DNA of 64,000 nt from Pseudomonas mosselii (GCF_005796105.1 NZ_VAUO01000008.1:1-64000), one strand, 5' to 3'. Counted from the stretch's first letter, positions 20,762 through 30,170 are shown. Made by a program: numbers and translations. Notes: generated by a model not told the origin, from the letters alone.

Positions 20762-21699
20762 GGATGGCCGGCCTCACCGTAGACCGCCTTGAGGATCGCC
20801 TCGGCGCCCTGCCCCAGCAGGGCATCGGCCACTTGCATGCCCAAGGCTTCGGCGCTGCCACGCGGGGCTCGCGCGTCGGCCACCAGCAAGGTGCTGCCGC
20901 AGGGCTGGCCGACCAACCCACGCAGCCACAACTGCTCACCTTCGAGCACCGCGTAACAGGCGATCGGTACCTGGCAGCCACCGTTCAGGCGCTTGTTCAG
21001 GGCACGTTCGGCCACGACCCGATCGGCAGTGTCGGCATGGTGCAGAGGTGCCAGCAGCGCGTGAATCTGCGTATCGGTACTGCGGCATTCGATGCCTACC
21101 GCACCCTGCCCGCCCGCAGGCAGGCTATCTTCGACGCTGAGGGTCGAGGCGATGCGCGCCTCGAAGCCCAGCCGGATCAAACCGGCAGCGGCGAGGATGA
21201 TGGCGTCGTACTCGCCAGCGTCGAGCTTGGCCAGACGGGTGTTGACGTTGCCGCGCAGGAACTGGATTTTCAGGTCTGGACGGCGCGCCAACAACTGGGC
21301 CTGGCGGCGCAGGCTGGAGGTCCCGACCACGCTGCCAGCCGGCAGCGCGTCGAGACTGGCGAAGGTATTGGAGACGAACGCATCGCGCGGGTCTTCACGT
21401 TCGCAGATGCAGTACAGGCCCAGGCCCTCGGGGAAGTCCATGGGCACGTCCTTCATCGAATGCACGGCGATGTCGGCTTGGTTTTCCAGCAGGGCGGTTT
21501 CCAGCTCCTTCACGAACAAACCCTTGCCGCCGATCTTCGCCAGCGGCGCGTCGAGCAACTTGTCGCCACGGCTGACCATCGGCACCAGGGTGACCCGCAG
21601 GCCGGGGTGCGCCTGCTCCAGGCGGGCTTTGACATACTCGGCCTGCCACAGGGCCAAGGCACTTTTACGGGTGGCAATGCGGATTTCGCGAGTGGACAT
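20758..21699 (-). CDS. hemC: Porphobilinogen deaminase (hydroxymethylbilane synthase)
   Basis: Joins four porphobilinogens into hydroxymethylbilane. 313 aa. Begins with the family motif REIRIATRKSALALWQ; contains AVHSMKDVPMDFP (catalytic Asp loop), VGTSSLRRQAQLL, FLRGNVNTRLAKLD, and the dipyrromethane cofactor Cys in NKRLNGGCQVPIACY. Start 21699 fits the family; the frame extends to 21795 without homology. 123 bp after algR, so it may have its own promoter, with hemDXY behind it. Confidence 0.97.
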   Translation of the reverse strand: MSTREIRIATRKSALALWQAEYVKARLEQAHPGLRVTLVPMVSRGDKLLDAPLAKIGGKGLFVKELETALLENQADIAVHSMKDVPMDFPEGLGLYCICEREDPRDAFVSNTFASLDALPAGSVVGTSSLRRQAQLLARRPDLKIQFLRGNVNTRLAKLDAGEYDAIILAAAGLIRLGFEARIASTLSVEDSLPAGGQGAVGIECRSTDTQIHALLAPLHHADTADRVVAERALNKRLNGGCQVPIACYAVLEGEQLWLRGLVGQPCGSTLLVADARAPRGSAEALGMQVADALLGQGAEAILKAVYGEAGHP

Positions 21700-21822
21700 G
21701 AAGCGCCCCGATGCAGAGAAATGCTGCCGATGATAACAGCTCTGCCAGGCCGGCAAGCAGATGTGGGTCAATCGCAGGGGCGGCCCCTCCCCCACGCGTG
21801 CGAATACCCCACGCGCTTGCGT

Positions 21823-22569
21823 TCAGAGGGTCTGCATCATCTTGCGCACACCCGCAACATGGCGCCGGCTGACGGTCAGGGCATCGCCGTCCAGGCCTTT
21901 GAGATACAGCTGGAAATGCCCAAGCGGCGTGCGTTGCAGGCGTTCGATACGCTCACGGGCGACCAGTGCATTGCGGTGGATGCGCACGAAGCGCTCGCCG
22001 AACTCGTCCTCCAGCGCCTTGAGCGGCTCATCCAACAGCACCTCACCGGCCTCATGGCGCAAGGTGACGTACTTGTGGTCAGCGATGAAGTAAATCACTT
22101 GCGGCAGCGGGATCAGTTCGATGCCTTTGCGGGTCCGTGCGCTGATATGGCTGCGCGGGCCACCCGCGGTGTCACCGCCCGGACGGGTCAGGGCAGCCAG
22201 CTGGGCGCGGTTGGGTCTCTCGGCGCGACGCAGTGCATCGCGCAGCGACTGTGGCTGAATCGGCTTGTCGACATGGCTGAGGGTGCTGTCGCGAAACGCC
22301 TGGCTGCCGTATTCGTCGTCGCCAGTGCAGAACACCACCGCCGGCGGTGCATCGCGCTCGCATAGCCGGGCAGCAACCTGCAGGCCGTCCAGACCTGGCA
22401 TGCCGATGTCCAGCAACACCACGTCAGGCTTGAGGCTTTCGATCAGAGCCAGAGCCTCTTCGCCGTTGGTGGCGCTGGGCTCCATCAGGGTGTAACCCTC
22501 CAGCTCGCCGAGCACCCGGCTCAGGCGCTCGCGGGCTTGGGGTTCGTCATCAACGATCAGGACATTCAT
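21823..22569 (-). CDS. algR: AlgR, LytTR-type response regulator
   Basis: 248 aa. N-terminal receiver domain with acidic pocket (VLIVDDEPQ) and phosphorylation Asp in VVLLDIGMPGLDGLQ (about residue 54); C-terminal LytTR DNA-binding domain (IPLPQVIYFIADHKYVTLRH … FVRIHRNALVARERIERL). In P. aeruginosa it controls alginate, type IV pili and virulence genes. Start 22569 gives the canonical MNVLIVDDEPQ. The partner kinase gene algZ/fimS, which in P. aeruginosa lies between algR and argH, is not found here. Confidence 0.95.
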   Translation of the reverse strand: MNVLIVDDEPQARERLSRVLGELEGYTLMEPSATNGEEALALIESLKPDVVLLDIGMPGLDGLQVAARLCERDAPPAVVFCTGDDEYGSQAFRDSTLSHVDKPIQPQSLRDALRRAERPNRAQLAALTRPGGDTAGGPRSHISARTRKGIELIPLPQVIYFIADHKYVTLRHEAGEVLLDEPLKALEDEFGERFVRIHRNALVARERIERLQRTPLGHFQLYLKGLDGDALTVSRRHVAGVRKMMQTL

Positions 22570-23009
22570 AATTGCGCTGGATTCCTGAGTGAGTCTCGCA
22601 CGGGTATAGCGTAGACAGGTGTGGGGTGACCATAGCCTCTGCACAAAAAGCCTTGATACTTGTTCATGCTGCGTTGAAAACAGCCTCGCAATGCTCGTGT
22701 ACTCCAGCACACGGCGCTTGCTCGCCTGTTTTCGCCTTGCCTGACCTGCGTCTCATGACTTTTCATGCAGAGCCTAACGCGTCACGCTACAGACCGATGC
22801 GAAGGCCAAAGATTCACTGGCCTGGCAGAATCACCGCCAGTCCTTTGTCCAACTGTAGACGCTCCGTGGAACACTGCCGTTCATTCGTTGAATAAGCCTC
22901 ACCCCCCACTTCTGGCACGATTCTCGCGACCGGCGCCCTGCGGTGGCGGGCCCAATCCTGCTATGATCGGCGCCACTTTTTTCCGTTCACGCCTTCAACG
23001 AGTGAATCC
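22570..23009. other. algR–argH divergent intergenic region
   Basis: 440 bp between two divergent genes. It holds an imperfect inverted-repeat element (22660–22745) and the argH promoter zone with the sequence TGCTATGATCGGCGC close to 22960, but no open frame with coding character. No histidine-kinase gene or remnant is visible. Confidence 0.6.
22660..22745. repeat. Intergenic inverted-repeat element
   Basis: GAAAACAG at 22676–22683 pairs with CTGTTTTC at 22726–22733, with further pairing inside (GTGT…ACAC around 22697–22712 and a CGCAAG/CTTGCG-like pair). Such GAAAACAG-type stems bracketing TGCTCG occur scattered between genes in Pseudomonas from my general knowledge; a genome search would settle copy number. 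Confidence 0.5.
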
Positions 23010-24404
23010 ATGAGCACCGACAAGACCAATCAGTCCTGGGGCGGCCGCTTCAGTGAGCCCGTCGACGCCTTCGTCGCCCGCTTCACCGCCTCGGTCGATT
23101 TCGACAAGCGCCTGTATCGCCACGACATCATGGGTTCGATCGCCCACGCCAGCATGCTGGCGCAGGTCGGCGTACTCAGCGACGCCGAGCGCGACGCGAT
23201 CATCGATGGCCTGAAGACCATCCAGGGCGAAATCGAGGCTGGCAGCTTCGACTGGCGCGTCGACCTCGAAGACGTGCACATGAACATCGAGGCACGCCTG
23301 ACCGACCGCATCGGCATCACCGGCAAGAAACTGCACACCGGTCGCAGCCGTAACGACCAGGTGGCCACCGACATCCGCCTGTGGCTGCGCGACGAGATCG
23401 ACGTCATCCTGGCCGAGATCACCCGCCTGCAGCAGGGTCTGCTGGAGCAGGCCGAGCGCGAAGCCGAGACCATCATGCCCGGCTTCACCCACCTGCAAAC
23501 CGCTCAGCCGGTCACCTTCGGCCACCACCTGCTGGCCTGGTTCGAAATGCTCAGCCGCGACTACGAGCGCCTGGTAGATTGCCGCAAGCGCGCCAACCGC
23601 ATGCCCCTGGGCAGCGCCGCGCTGGCCGGCACCACCTACCCGATCGACCGCGCGCTGACCTGCAAGCTGCTGGGCTTCGAAGCGGTGGCCGGCAACTCGT
23701 TGGACGGCGTCTCGGACCGTGACTTCGCGATTGAATTCTGCGCCGCCGCCAGCGTCGCGATGATGCACCTGTCGCGCTTCTCCGAAGAGCTGGTGCTATG
23801 GACCAGCGCGCAATTCCAGTTCATCGACCTGCCGGATCGCTTCTGCACCGGCAGCTCGATCATGCCGCAAAAGAAAAACCCTGACGTACCGGAACTGGTA
23901 CGCGGCAAGAGCGGCCGCGTGTTCGGCGCCCTGACCGGCCTGTTGACCCTGATGAAAGGCCAGCCGCTGGCCTACAACAAGGACAACCAGGAAGACAAGG
24001 AGCCACTGTTCGACGCCGCCGACACCCTGCGCGATTCGCTGCGCGCCTTCGCCGACATGATTCCGGCGATCAAGCCCAAGCACGCGATCATGCGCGAAGC
24101 GGCGCTGCGCGGGTTCTCCACCGCCACCGACCTGGCCGACTACCTGGTACGTCGTGGCCTGCCGTTCCGTGACTGCCACGAAATCGTCGGCCATGCTGTG
24201 AAGTACGGCGTCGACACCGGCAAGGACCTGGCCGAGATGAGCCTGGACGAGCTGCGCCAGTTCAGCGACCAGATCGAGCAGGACGTGTTCGCCGTACTGA
24301 CCCTGGAAGGCTCGGTCAATGCCCGTGATCACATCGGCGGTACCGCACCTGCGCAGGTGCGTGCGGCGGTAGTACGCGGCAAAGCGCTGCTGGCTTCGCG
24401 TTAA
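23010..24404 (+). CDS. argH: Argininosuccinate lyase
   Basis: Last step of arginine synthesis: argininosuccinate to arginine and fumarate. 464 aa. Begins TNQSWGGRFSEPVDAFVARF; contains the HTGRSRNDQVATD motif and the superfamily signature GSSIMPQKKNPDVPELVRG with the catalytic serine. Full length for the family. Start 23010 follows GAGTGA and gives the usual N-terminus. Divergent from algR as in P. aeruginosa. Confidence 0.97.
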   Translation: MSTDKTNQSWGGRFSEPVDAFVARFTASVDFDKRLYRHDIMGSIAHASMLAQVGVLSDAERDAIIDGLKTIQGEIEAGSFDWRVDLEDVHMNIEARLTDRIGITGKKLHTGRSRNDQVATDIRLWLRDEIDVILAEITRLQQGLLEQAEREAETIMPGFTHLQTAQPVTFGHHLLAWFEMLSRDYERLVDCRKRANRMPLGSAALAGTTYPIDRALTCKLLGFEAVAGNSLDGVSDRDFAIEFCAAASVAMMHLSRFSEELVLWTSAQFQFIDLPDRFCTGSSIMPQKKNPDVPELVRGKSGRVFGALTGLLTLMKGQPLAYNKDNQEDKEPLFDAADTLRDSLRAFADMIPAIKPKHAIMREAALRGFSTATDLADYLVRRGLPFRDCHEIVGHAVKYGVDTGKDLAEMSLDELRQFSDQIEQDVFAVLTLEGSVNARDHIGGTAPAQVRAAVVRGKALLASR

Positions 24405-24424
24405 GCGGCAGCTGCAACACCCCG

Positions 24425-24468
24425 CGCGGGGCAAGTCGCATCGGTGCATCGATGCGGCTTGCCCCGCG
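24425..24468. terminator. Long hairpin between argH and GST genes
   Basis: 19-bp stem (CGCGGGGCAAGTCGCATCG with its complement, one G·U) and a 6-nt loop at 24444–24449. It lies between convergent genes, so it can end both transcripts. It lacks a T-run and resembles REP-type palindromes of pseudomonads, so it may be a repeat element instead. Confidence 0.65.
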
Positions 24469-24479
24469 CTCGTTTGCGC

Positions 24480-25142
24480 CTAGCGCTTGCCGCTCTTGAT
24501 CATCTCCAGGAACGCTGGCATCGTCGCTTCCTTGTCCGCCACGATCTGCGCCATATGCGGGTTCTGGCGCAGCGTCTCGAGCAGCGCCGCTGCCTGCGGG
24601 AAGTCCGCCAGAAAATCGAGGTTCAGCACCTTCTTGCCCACCAGGCAGGCCAGGTCCACCGAGAAGCAGAACATCAGGTCAGCGATGCTCAGTTGTTCAC
24701 CGGCCACATAGGGCGCGAAGCGTCCATTGCGCTTCAAGGTGGCGAACCCGGCCAACAGGTCGGCGCGCGCCCGCTCCTTGATCAACGGCTCCACTGCCGT
24801 GCCGAAGAACGCCTCGGCGTAACAGGTCCGCGCAGGCAGCTCGATGTACAGCTCGATCTCCTTGAGCAGCTCGCGCACCTTGGCCTGACCGAAGGCATCG
24901 GCCGGCAGCAGCGCCTTGCCGGGCTGGGTCTGCTCGATGTAGTCGAGGATCACGCCGGTCTCGCTGATGAAGCCATGTTCGGTCTCCAGCACCGGTATCT
25001 TGCCGCGCGGGCTGACTTTCAGCGCCTGGGGCGACTGACCACCGAAGAACAGCACCTCCTCGAAGGCCAGGCCTTTTTCCAGCAGGGCCAGCTTGACCAT
25101 GTTGTAGTAGTTGCTGACCGCGAATCCATGAAGCTTGAGCAT
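24480..25142 (-). CDS. Glutathione S-transferase family protein
   Basis: 220 aa cytosolic GST. Thioredoxin-like N-domain (MLKLHGFAVSNYYNMVKLAL, GKIPVLETEHGFISETGVIL with the cis-Pro and Glu-Thr/Ser glutathione site, residues about 50–70), then a helical C-domain (LSIADLMFCFSVDLA). Start at 25142 chosen for the domain start; the frame is open upstream to 25574 but that part is antisense to the next gene. Subclass and substrate unknown. Confidence 0.9.
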   Translation of the reverse strand: MLKLHGFAVSNYYNMVKLALLEKGLAFEEVLFFGGQSPQALKVSPRGKIPVLETEHGFISETGVILDYIEQTQPGKALLPADAFGQAKVRELLKEIELYIELPARTCYAEAFFGTAVEPLIKERARADLLAGFATLKRNGRFAPYVAGEQLSIADLMFCFSVDLACLVGKKVLNLDFLADFPQAAALLETLRQNPHMAQIVADKEATMPAFLEMIKSGKR

Positions 25143-25286
25143 TGAACAGCCTCCAGGCCGTGTGGGGATGGCCCGGCTTTTATAGCCGCCTTGCCAAGCC
25201 TTGGCCAGCGCCATACCCGGCGTCGATGATCGGGCATTGCCGTGACGGGCATGGCACACTGTACGCCTCACCACAGGAGTATCGCC

Positions 25287-25589
25287 ATGCGCGAGCGCAA
25301 CGACATCGACAACAACGATGAAGAGGCCTTCACCGAGGCCACCCTCACCCAGGCCATCGAGAACCAGATCGAGAGCGGCGAACCGGCAGCGGCCAAGGCC
25401 ACCTTCAACAAGTTGACCCTGGTCGGCTACGAACGCGAAGACATCCTCAACCTGATGGCCCACGTGCTGGCCATCGAGATCGATGCCATGCTCGACGAAG
25501 ACCGCCCGTTCAACACCGAATGGTACGAAGGCGCCCTGCGCGCACTGCCCGAGCTGCCACCTGAGGCGGATCAAGGCGAGATCGAATAA
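25287..25589 (+). CDS. Conserved hypothetical acidic protein
   Basis: 100 aa, strongly acidic and helical (ERNDIDNNDEEAFTEATLTQ, GYEREDILNLMAHVLAIEID, EWYEGALRALPELPPEA). Start 25287 has AGGAG 8 bp upstream. Not assigned to a named family; comparable small proteins are conserved in pseudomonads upstream of TIGR02647-type genes. Probably in one operon with the next gene 52 bp away. Confidence 0.75.
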   Translation: MRERNDIDNNDEEAFTEATLTQAIENQIESGEPAAAKATFNKLTLVGYEREDILNLMAHVLAIEIDAMLDEDRPFNTEWYEGALRALPELPPEADQGEIE

Positions 25590-25641
25590 GCCTGACTACA
25601 CTCCTGGCTTCCATCCTTGTCTGGAAGTCAGGAGTCGAACC

Positions 25642-25887
25642 ATGTCCTTCACCCCCGAACTGATCGCCGAACTGGAAGTCCTCGCCCTGTTCAACCTGGA
25701 CAGCCACAAGGAAGGCATCAAGGTTCACAGCAATGCCTCCCCTGCCCTGATCGCCGCCGCCCAGCGCCTGCACGACAAACAGCTGACCGATCAACCCGAT
25801 GGTGGTTACCTCACCAGCCTCGGCCTGGATGCCGCGCAAAGCGTCCAGCAACTGCTGACCATCCTCAAGACCCCGCAGCCAGCCTGA
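25642..25887 (+). CDS. TIGR02647 family protein
   Basis: 81 aa. Sequence FTPELIAELEVLALFNLDS, QEGIKVHSNA-like core (here KEGIKVHSNASPALIAAAQR) and GGYLTSLGLDAAQSVQQLL is the recognised TIGR02647 pattern, predicted to be a small DNA-related or regulatory helical protein of unknown role. Start 25642 is preceded by CAGGAG. Confidence 0.82.
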   Translation: MSFTPELIAELEVLALFNLDSHKEGIKVHSNASPALIAAAQRLHDKQLTDQPDGGYLTSLGLDAAQSVQQLLTILKTPQPA

Positions 25888-26032
25888 ATCCCTGTCGACC
25901 GCTTCGCGGCACTGTCCGCGAAGCAATCGACGCAGCGCTGAATAAATGACGTCAAAAAACCATTTAACCCTTATCCGAGTTGCGCGCTCAGGCTAAACTC
26001 GCCAGTGCTTCCCCGGCCCGCCTGAGTGCCCC

Positions 26033-28897
26033 ATGAACCACCCCCACGAAATCCGCCCCGATATCGCCCAAGGCATCGACCGCAAGGAGCTGTCACGCCT
26101 GCGCGCACGCTTCCTGAAGCTCAACCAGGGGCGGCTGGCGCGGGCGATGGAGGGCCTGTCCACGCGCCAGCAGCAGGTGCTGACGCTGCTGCCGCTGTTC
26201 TTCCACGTCAACCACCCGTTGCTGCCCGGCTATGTCTCCGGCAGTACGCCGGCCGGGGTGTCGGGGTTTGAGCCAGACCCGGACCTGCTGGCCGAGGCCC
26301 AGCGCCTGACGCGTTCGTTCACCTACCGGGCGCGCCACGGCAATTCACCCCAGCCGATTCACGGCCTGTTCCTGATGGGCAGCCTCGGCACCCTGGCCCA
26401 GGCCGAGCAGAGCGACATGGACCTGTGGGTGTGCCACGCACCGGACCTTGGCGAGCGCGCCCTGGCAGAGCTACGGCGCAAATGCCAGTTGCTCGAAGCC
26501 TGGGCTGCCAGCCAGGGCGCCGAGGCGCATTTATTCCTGATCGAGCCGCAGCATTTCGTGCAGGGCGAACGGGACAGCCAACTCAGTTCCGATGATTGCG
26601 GCACCACCCAGCATTACCTGCTACTCGACGAGTTCTACCGCACCGCCCTGTGGCTGGCCGGCCGTACCCCGCTGTGGTGGCTGGTGCCGGTGTATCAGGA
26701 ACATGACTACCACGCCTACACCCAGACCTTGCTGTCCAAGCGTTTCATCCGCGCCCGCGACAGCCTCGACCTGGGCAACCTGGCGCATATTCCGCCCGGG
26801 GAGTACGTCGGTGCTGGCCTGTGGCAGTTGTACAAGGGCATCGATTCGCCCTACAAGGCGCTGCTCAAACTGCTACTGACCGAGGCCTACGCCAGCGAGC
26901 ATCCCAACGTGCGCTGCCTGAGCCTGGCCTACAAGCAAGCGGTCTTCGCCAACCGCCTGGACCTGGACGCGCTCGACCCCTACGTGATGGTCTACAGGCG
27001 CATCGAGCATTACCTGCAACAGCGCGGCGAGCACGCGCGCCTCGAACGGGTACGCCGGGCGCTGTACCTGAAGGTAAACAAAAAGCTCAGCGGCCTGGCC
27101 CGTTCGCGCAGCGGTGGCTGGCAACGCCGGCTGCTCGCGCGGCTGGTCGAAGAGTGGGGCTGGGACGAGCGCCAACTGGCGCTGCTGGACAGCCGCAGCC
27201 AATGGAAAGTGCGCCAGGTAGCCGTCGAACGTCGCGAGCTGGTGGCCGAACTGAACCACAGCTACCGCTTCCTCACCCAGTTCGCCCGCCGCCAGAACGC
27301 CAACAGTCGCGCCGACCAGCGCGACCTCAACGTCCTCGGCCGGCGCCTGTACGCCGCCTTCGAGCGGCGTGCCGGCAAGATCGAGGTGATCAACCCTGGC
27401 ATCGCACCGGACCTGGCCGAAGATACCCTCACCCTGGTGCAATCGCCCAACCGTAAGGAGCCCGGCACCCATCACTGGGGTCTGTACAACGGTAATCTGG
27501 GGGTCAACGAGTGGGAGCATTTCAGCCCACTCAAACGCTGTCGCGAGTTGCTTGAACTGCTGACCTGGGCCCATCGCAACGGTGTAATCGACAGCAGCAC
27601 GCGCATCGCCCTGCATCCGGGCGCGAGCGACCTCAGCGAGTTCGAGCTGTTCAACCTGCTCGGCAGCCTGCAGCAGGCGATCCCGCTGCCGCTGGAGCCC
27701 GTCAGCGAAGTGCGCCTGCTGCAACCGAGCGTGGCCGATGACATCCTGCTACTGGTCAACGTCGGCATCGATCCGCTGCGCCATCACCGCGACTTGAACA
27801 TCCTGATGACCACCGAGCGCACCGATTCGCTCAGTTATGCCGGGGTGCGCGAGAACCTGGTGCTGACACTCGACCAGATCACCCTCAACAGCTGGAACGA
27901 AGTGCTGGTGCATCGCTACGACGGCGAGCACGCACTGGTGCGTTGCCTACGCGACTTCCTCAACAGCCTTGGTCAGCGCAGCCACCGCCCGCGCGTTCGG
28001 GTGCGCTGCTACTGCCACAACCGCGCCCAGGCGATCGCCCAGCGCGTCGAAGAGATCTTGGACACACTGCAGTTGCTGCTGGACCAGCAGCTAAACCATC
28101 GCTACCTCTTGCAGGTGGCGCAGCACACCCACGTGCTTGAATTGCTGCCCGGCCAGGTGACCCTGGCCACCTTCGACCAGCATGACGCCGTGCTCGCAGC
28201 GCTGGGCGAGGAGCGCGGCGTCTACAGCCCACTGCACCTGGACAGCAACGCACTGCAGGACCACGACCTGCCGCTGGTGCTGGGGCAAGGCCAGCCTGGC
28301 TGTATCCAGGTGTTCTATCGCCTGCTTGATGGCTGGGCCGACCTCTACGTGCTCGATGAGCACAACGCCCTGTGGCAACAGCGCCTGCCCTTGCAGGACG
28401 AGCAACACCTGCTGCTGCCGTTGCAACGCTTCCTGCAATCGACCGTGGTCCGCCGCGACGCCCTGCTACCGCTGGACACCCTGCAACAAGCTTCGCTCGA
28501 CATCACCTACCAACAATTGCTGCCCAGCGGCATTGGCAAGGCACGCAGCCTGGAACCACGCCTGGCACCCCAGGACAGCCCGAACCAGCCGTACTACGAG
28601 GTGCAGGCGATTCTCCAGGCGGGCGCGGGGGATGCGGTGCATGTGACACTGTACTGCGACCAGCAGGAGTTCTCGGAGCTTGAGCACGGCGACCAGTTGT
28701 ACACCATGGTCGCCCGGCAAATCCTGCAGCAGCGCCGTAGCGCCGGTAGTTACCGCTGCTACATCACCGACCTGGATCTCTCCGAGCTGCTGGGCGACGA
28801 ACAGGGCTCGACCAGCTTGTGCCTGCGCTACAAGCGTGAGCTTGAACAGGCACTCAACGATGGGCTGGAACACGTGCAGGCACTGTTGGAACCCTGA
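26033..28897 (+). CDS. cyaA: Class I adenylate cyclase
   Basis: Makes cAMP from ATP in the cytoplasm for CRP/Vfr-type regulation. 954 aa, slightly longer than the E. coli enzyme (848 aa). The N-terminal catalytic nucleotidyltransferase half has GLFLMGSLGTLAQAEQSDMDLWVCH (G-S-x-G and D-x-D metal site, about residues 116–142) and KALLKLLLTEAYASEHP. The C-terminal half is regulatory (GVYSPLHLDSNALQDHDLP, YYEVQAILQ). Converges on rnk with 9 bp between stops. Confidence 0.95.
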   Translation: MNHPHEIRPDIAQGIDRKELSRLRARFLKLNQGRLARAMEGLSTRQQQVLTLLPLFFHVNHPLLPGYVSGSTPAGVSGFEPDPDLLAEAQRLTRSFTYRARHGNSPQPIHGLFLMGSLGTLAQAEQSDMDLWVCHAPDLGERALAELRRKCQLLEAWAASQGAEAHLFLIEPQHFVQGERDSQLSSDDCGTTQHYLLLDEFYRTALWLAGRTPLWWLVPVYQEHDYHAYTQTLLSKRFIRARDSLDLGNLAHIPPGEYVGAGLWQLYKGIDSPYKALLKLLLTEAYASEHPNVRCLSLAYKQAVFANRLDLDALDPYVMVYRRIEHYLQQRGEHARLERVRRALYLKVNKKLSGLARSRSGGWQRRLLARLVEEWGWDERQLALLDSRSQWKVRQVAVERRELVAELNHSYRFLTQFARRQNANSRADQRDLNVLGRRLYAAFERRAGKIEVINPGIAPDLAEDTLTLVQSPNRKEPGTHHWGLYNGNLGVNEWEHFSPLKRCRELLELLTWAHRNGVIDSSTRIALHPGASDLSEFELFNLLGSLQQAIPLPLEPVSEVRLLQPSVADDILLLVNVGIDPLRHHRDLNILMTTERTDSLSYAGVRENLVLTLDQITLNSWNEVLVHRYDGEHALVRCLRDFLNSLGQRSHRPRVRVRCYCHNRAQAIAQRVEEILDTLQLLLDQQLNHRYLLQVAQHTHVLELLPGQVTLATFDQHDAVLAALGEERGVYSPLHLDSNALQDHDLPLVLGQGQPGCIQVFYRLLDGWADLYVLDEHNALWQQRLPLQDEQHLLLPLQRFLQSTVVRRDALLPLDTLQQASLDITYQQLLPSGIGKARSLEPRLAPQDSPNQPYYEVQAILQAGAGDAVHVTLYCDQQEFSELEHGDQLYTMVARQILQQRRSAGSYRCYITDLDLSELLGDEQGSTSLCLRYKRELEQALNDGLEHVQALLEP

Positions 28898-28906
28898 GTC
28901 GGTGCC

Positions 28907-29317
28907 TTAGAGGTCGAAATCACCCGCCGCTTCGGGCTGGTATTCGACCGCCAGCAGTTCGAGCTTGAGGGTCTTGCCACCTGGCGCCGGCCAGTCGATC
29001 TGGTCACCTACCGACAACCCCAACAGCGCACAACCGATCGGCGCGAGGATCGAGACGTTACCCTCGGGGCCAGCGTCCTTCGGGTAGACCAGGGTCAGGT
29101 GGTAGTCCTTGCCACTGGCGCTCTCCCGACAGTGCACGCGCGAGTTCATCGTCACCACGCCAGCCGGCACCTCGTCATGGCCGACCACCTGTTCGGCGCG
29201 GTCCAGCTCGTCCTGCAGGGCCAGCACGCCGGGGGTGCTCTCATCCAGGCTGTCGAGCAACCGCTCCAGGCGCTGTACATCCAGGCGGGTGAGGGTGAGG
29301 GAAGGCTTGGTGCTCAT
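28907..29317 (-). CDS. rnk: Rnk, nucleoside diphosphate kinase regulator
   Basis: 136 aa GreA/GreB-like protein that binds RNA polymerase. Short N-terminal helix pair (LTRLDVQRLERLLDSLD) and a GreA C-terminal domain (VTMNSRVHCRESASGKDYHLTLVYP, NVSILAPIGCALLGLSVGDQIDWP). In P. aeruginosa Rnk influences nucleotide pools and alginate. Lies after the terminator at 29369–29392, so it has its own promoter. Confidence 0.93.
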   Translation of the reverse strand: MSTKPSLTLTRLDVQRLERLLDSLDESTPGVLALQDELDRAEQVVGHDEVPAGVVTMNSRVHCRESASGKDYHLTLVYPKDAGPEGNVSILAPIGCALLGLSVGDQIDWPAPGGKTLKLELLAVEYQPEAAGDFDL

Positions 29318-29368
29318 GATCCAGTCAGACTCCTTTGAACGGGCGATTTTCCTGAGGCAGATAAAGCA

Positions 29369-29392
29369 AAACCCCGCCCAAGGGCGGGGTTT
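29369..29392 (-). terminator. Rho-independent terminator after DUF1289 gene
   Basis: Perfect stem AAACCCCGCCC / GGGCGGGGTTT with a 2-nt AA centre; on the minus strand it is followed by TTTTGCTTT. Ends the cyaY–DUF1289 transcript before rnk. Confidence 0.85.
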
Positions 29393-29472
29393 GTGAATGC
29401 TTTGGCGTCATCGACGCAAGGCCTGACACTACCACAGCGGGGCAAATACTCAAGCCCACGCACCGGTTGTGG

Positions 29473-29691
29473 CTAGGCCTGCGCGCGTGCCTTGAGCGCC
29501 AGGGCCTCGCGGCAGATCTGCCGGCGCCGTTCGTCGTCGGCGGCCCGCCACTCGCGGATATGCTCGACGTGGCGGTGGCAACCCGTGCACACCCGCTGCT
29601 CATCCAAGCGGCACACGCTGATGCACGGTGATGGCACCGCAGGGCTGACATTGCTGTACAGCGGTTTGGCTGGCCTGGGCGTCGCGCTCAT
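29473..29691 (-). CDS. DUF1289 small cysteine protein
   Basis: 72 aa. SPCISVCRLDEQRVCTGCHRHVEHIREW is the DUF1289 motif with four cysteines (CxxxC…CxxC) likely to bind zinc or iron. It follows cyaY by one base and is probably co-transcribed with it, which suggests, but does not show, a role near iron–sulphur biology. Start at 29691 gives the family N-terminus. Confidence 0.87.
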   Translation of the reverse strand: MSATPRPAKPLYSNVSPAVPSPCISVCRLDEQRVCTGCHRHVEHIREWRAADDERRRQICREALALKARAQA

Positions 29692-29692
29692 C

Positions 29693-30025
29693 TCAGATCT
29701 CGTCGAAGTCCAGCTTTTCGCCGGCACGTTCCCAGACGATGCGCTCAAGCATCTCGCCCAACAGCTCTTCGCTCTTCTCGCACACCCACTTGCCGCTCTC
29801 GTCGTCGTAATCGAAGTGGAAACCGCCCGAGCGGTCCGCCAGCCACAGTTGGCGCAGCGGTTCCTGGCGGCTGAAGATCAGCTGGCTGCCGTTGTCGAAC
29901 TTGATGGTCAGGACACCCGCGGAGTTCTCCATGTCCAGATCCAGGCCGCTCTCGTCGAACAGATCCTCCAGGGCCTGTTGGGTCGCGTCGACCAGGTCGT
30001 GGAAACGCGCTTCGCTCAAACTCAT
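29693..30025 (-). CDS. cyaY: CyaY, bacterial frataxin
   Basis: Cytosolic iron-binding protein that regulates Fe–S cluster assembly. 110 aa with the frataxin fold: acidic first helix (LSEARFHDLVDATQQALEDL), LTIKFDNGSQLIFSRQEPLRQLWLA and GGFHFDYDDESGKWVC. Start 30025 fits; the longer frame to 30256 overlaps lptM antisense. First gene of the pair with the DUF1289 gene; divergent from lptM. Confidence 0.94.
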   Translation of the reverse strand: MSLSEARFHDLVDATQQALEDLFDESGLDLDMENSAGVLTIKFDNGSQLIFSRQEPLRQLWLADRSGGFHFDYDDESGKWVCEKSEELLGEMLERIVWERAGEKLDFDEI

Positions 30026-30089
30026 TGCAAGGACCTCGAAAAATGGCTGCATACACGCAAGCCGGGCACGATAAGGGCGAAAGCTCCAA

Positions 30090-30170
30090 GCTACAAGTTT
30101 CAAGCCGCAAGAAAAAGCCGAGCGGACACTGGCCACTTGCGCTTGTCGCTTGATACCTGAGGCTTGTAGC
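30090..30170. repeat. Intergenic inverted repeat
   Basis: GCTACAAG at 30090–30097 is the reverse complement of CTTGTAGC at 30163–30170, with further short CAAG/CTTG pairs in between. This AAGCTxCAAGxxxCAAG style is common between Pseudomonas genes. Confidence 0.6.

Noticed and set aside
20710..22365. 551-aa + strand open frame
   Set aside because: Antisense to hemC and algR, which have full motifs.
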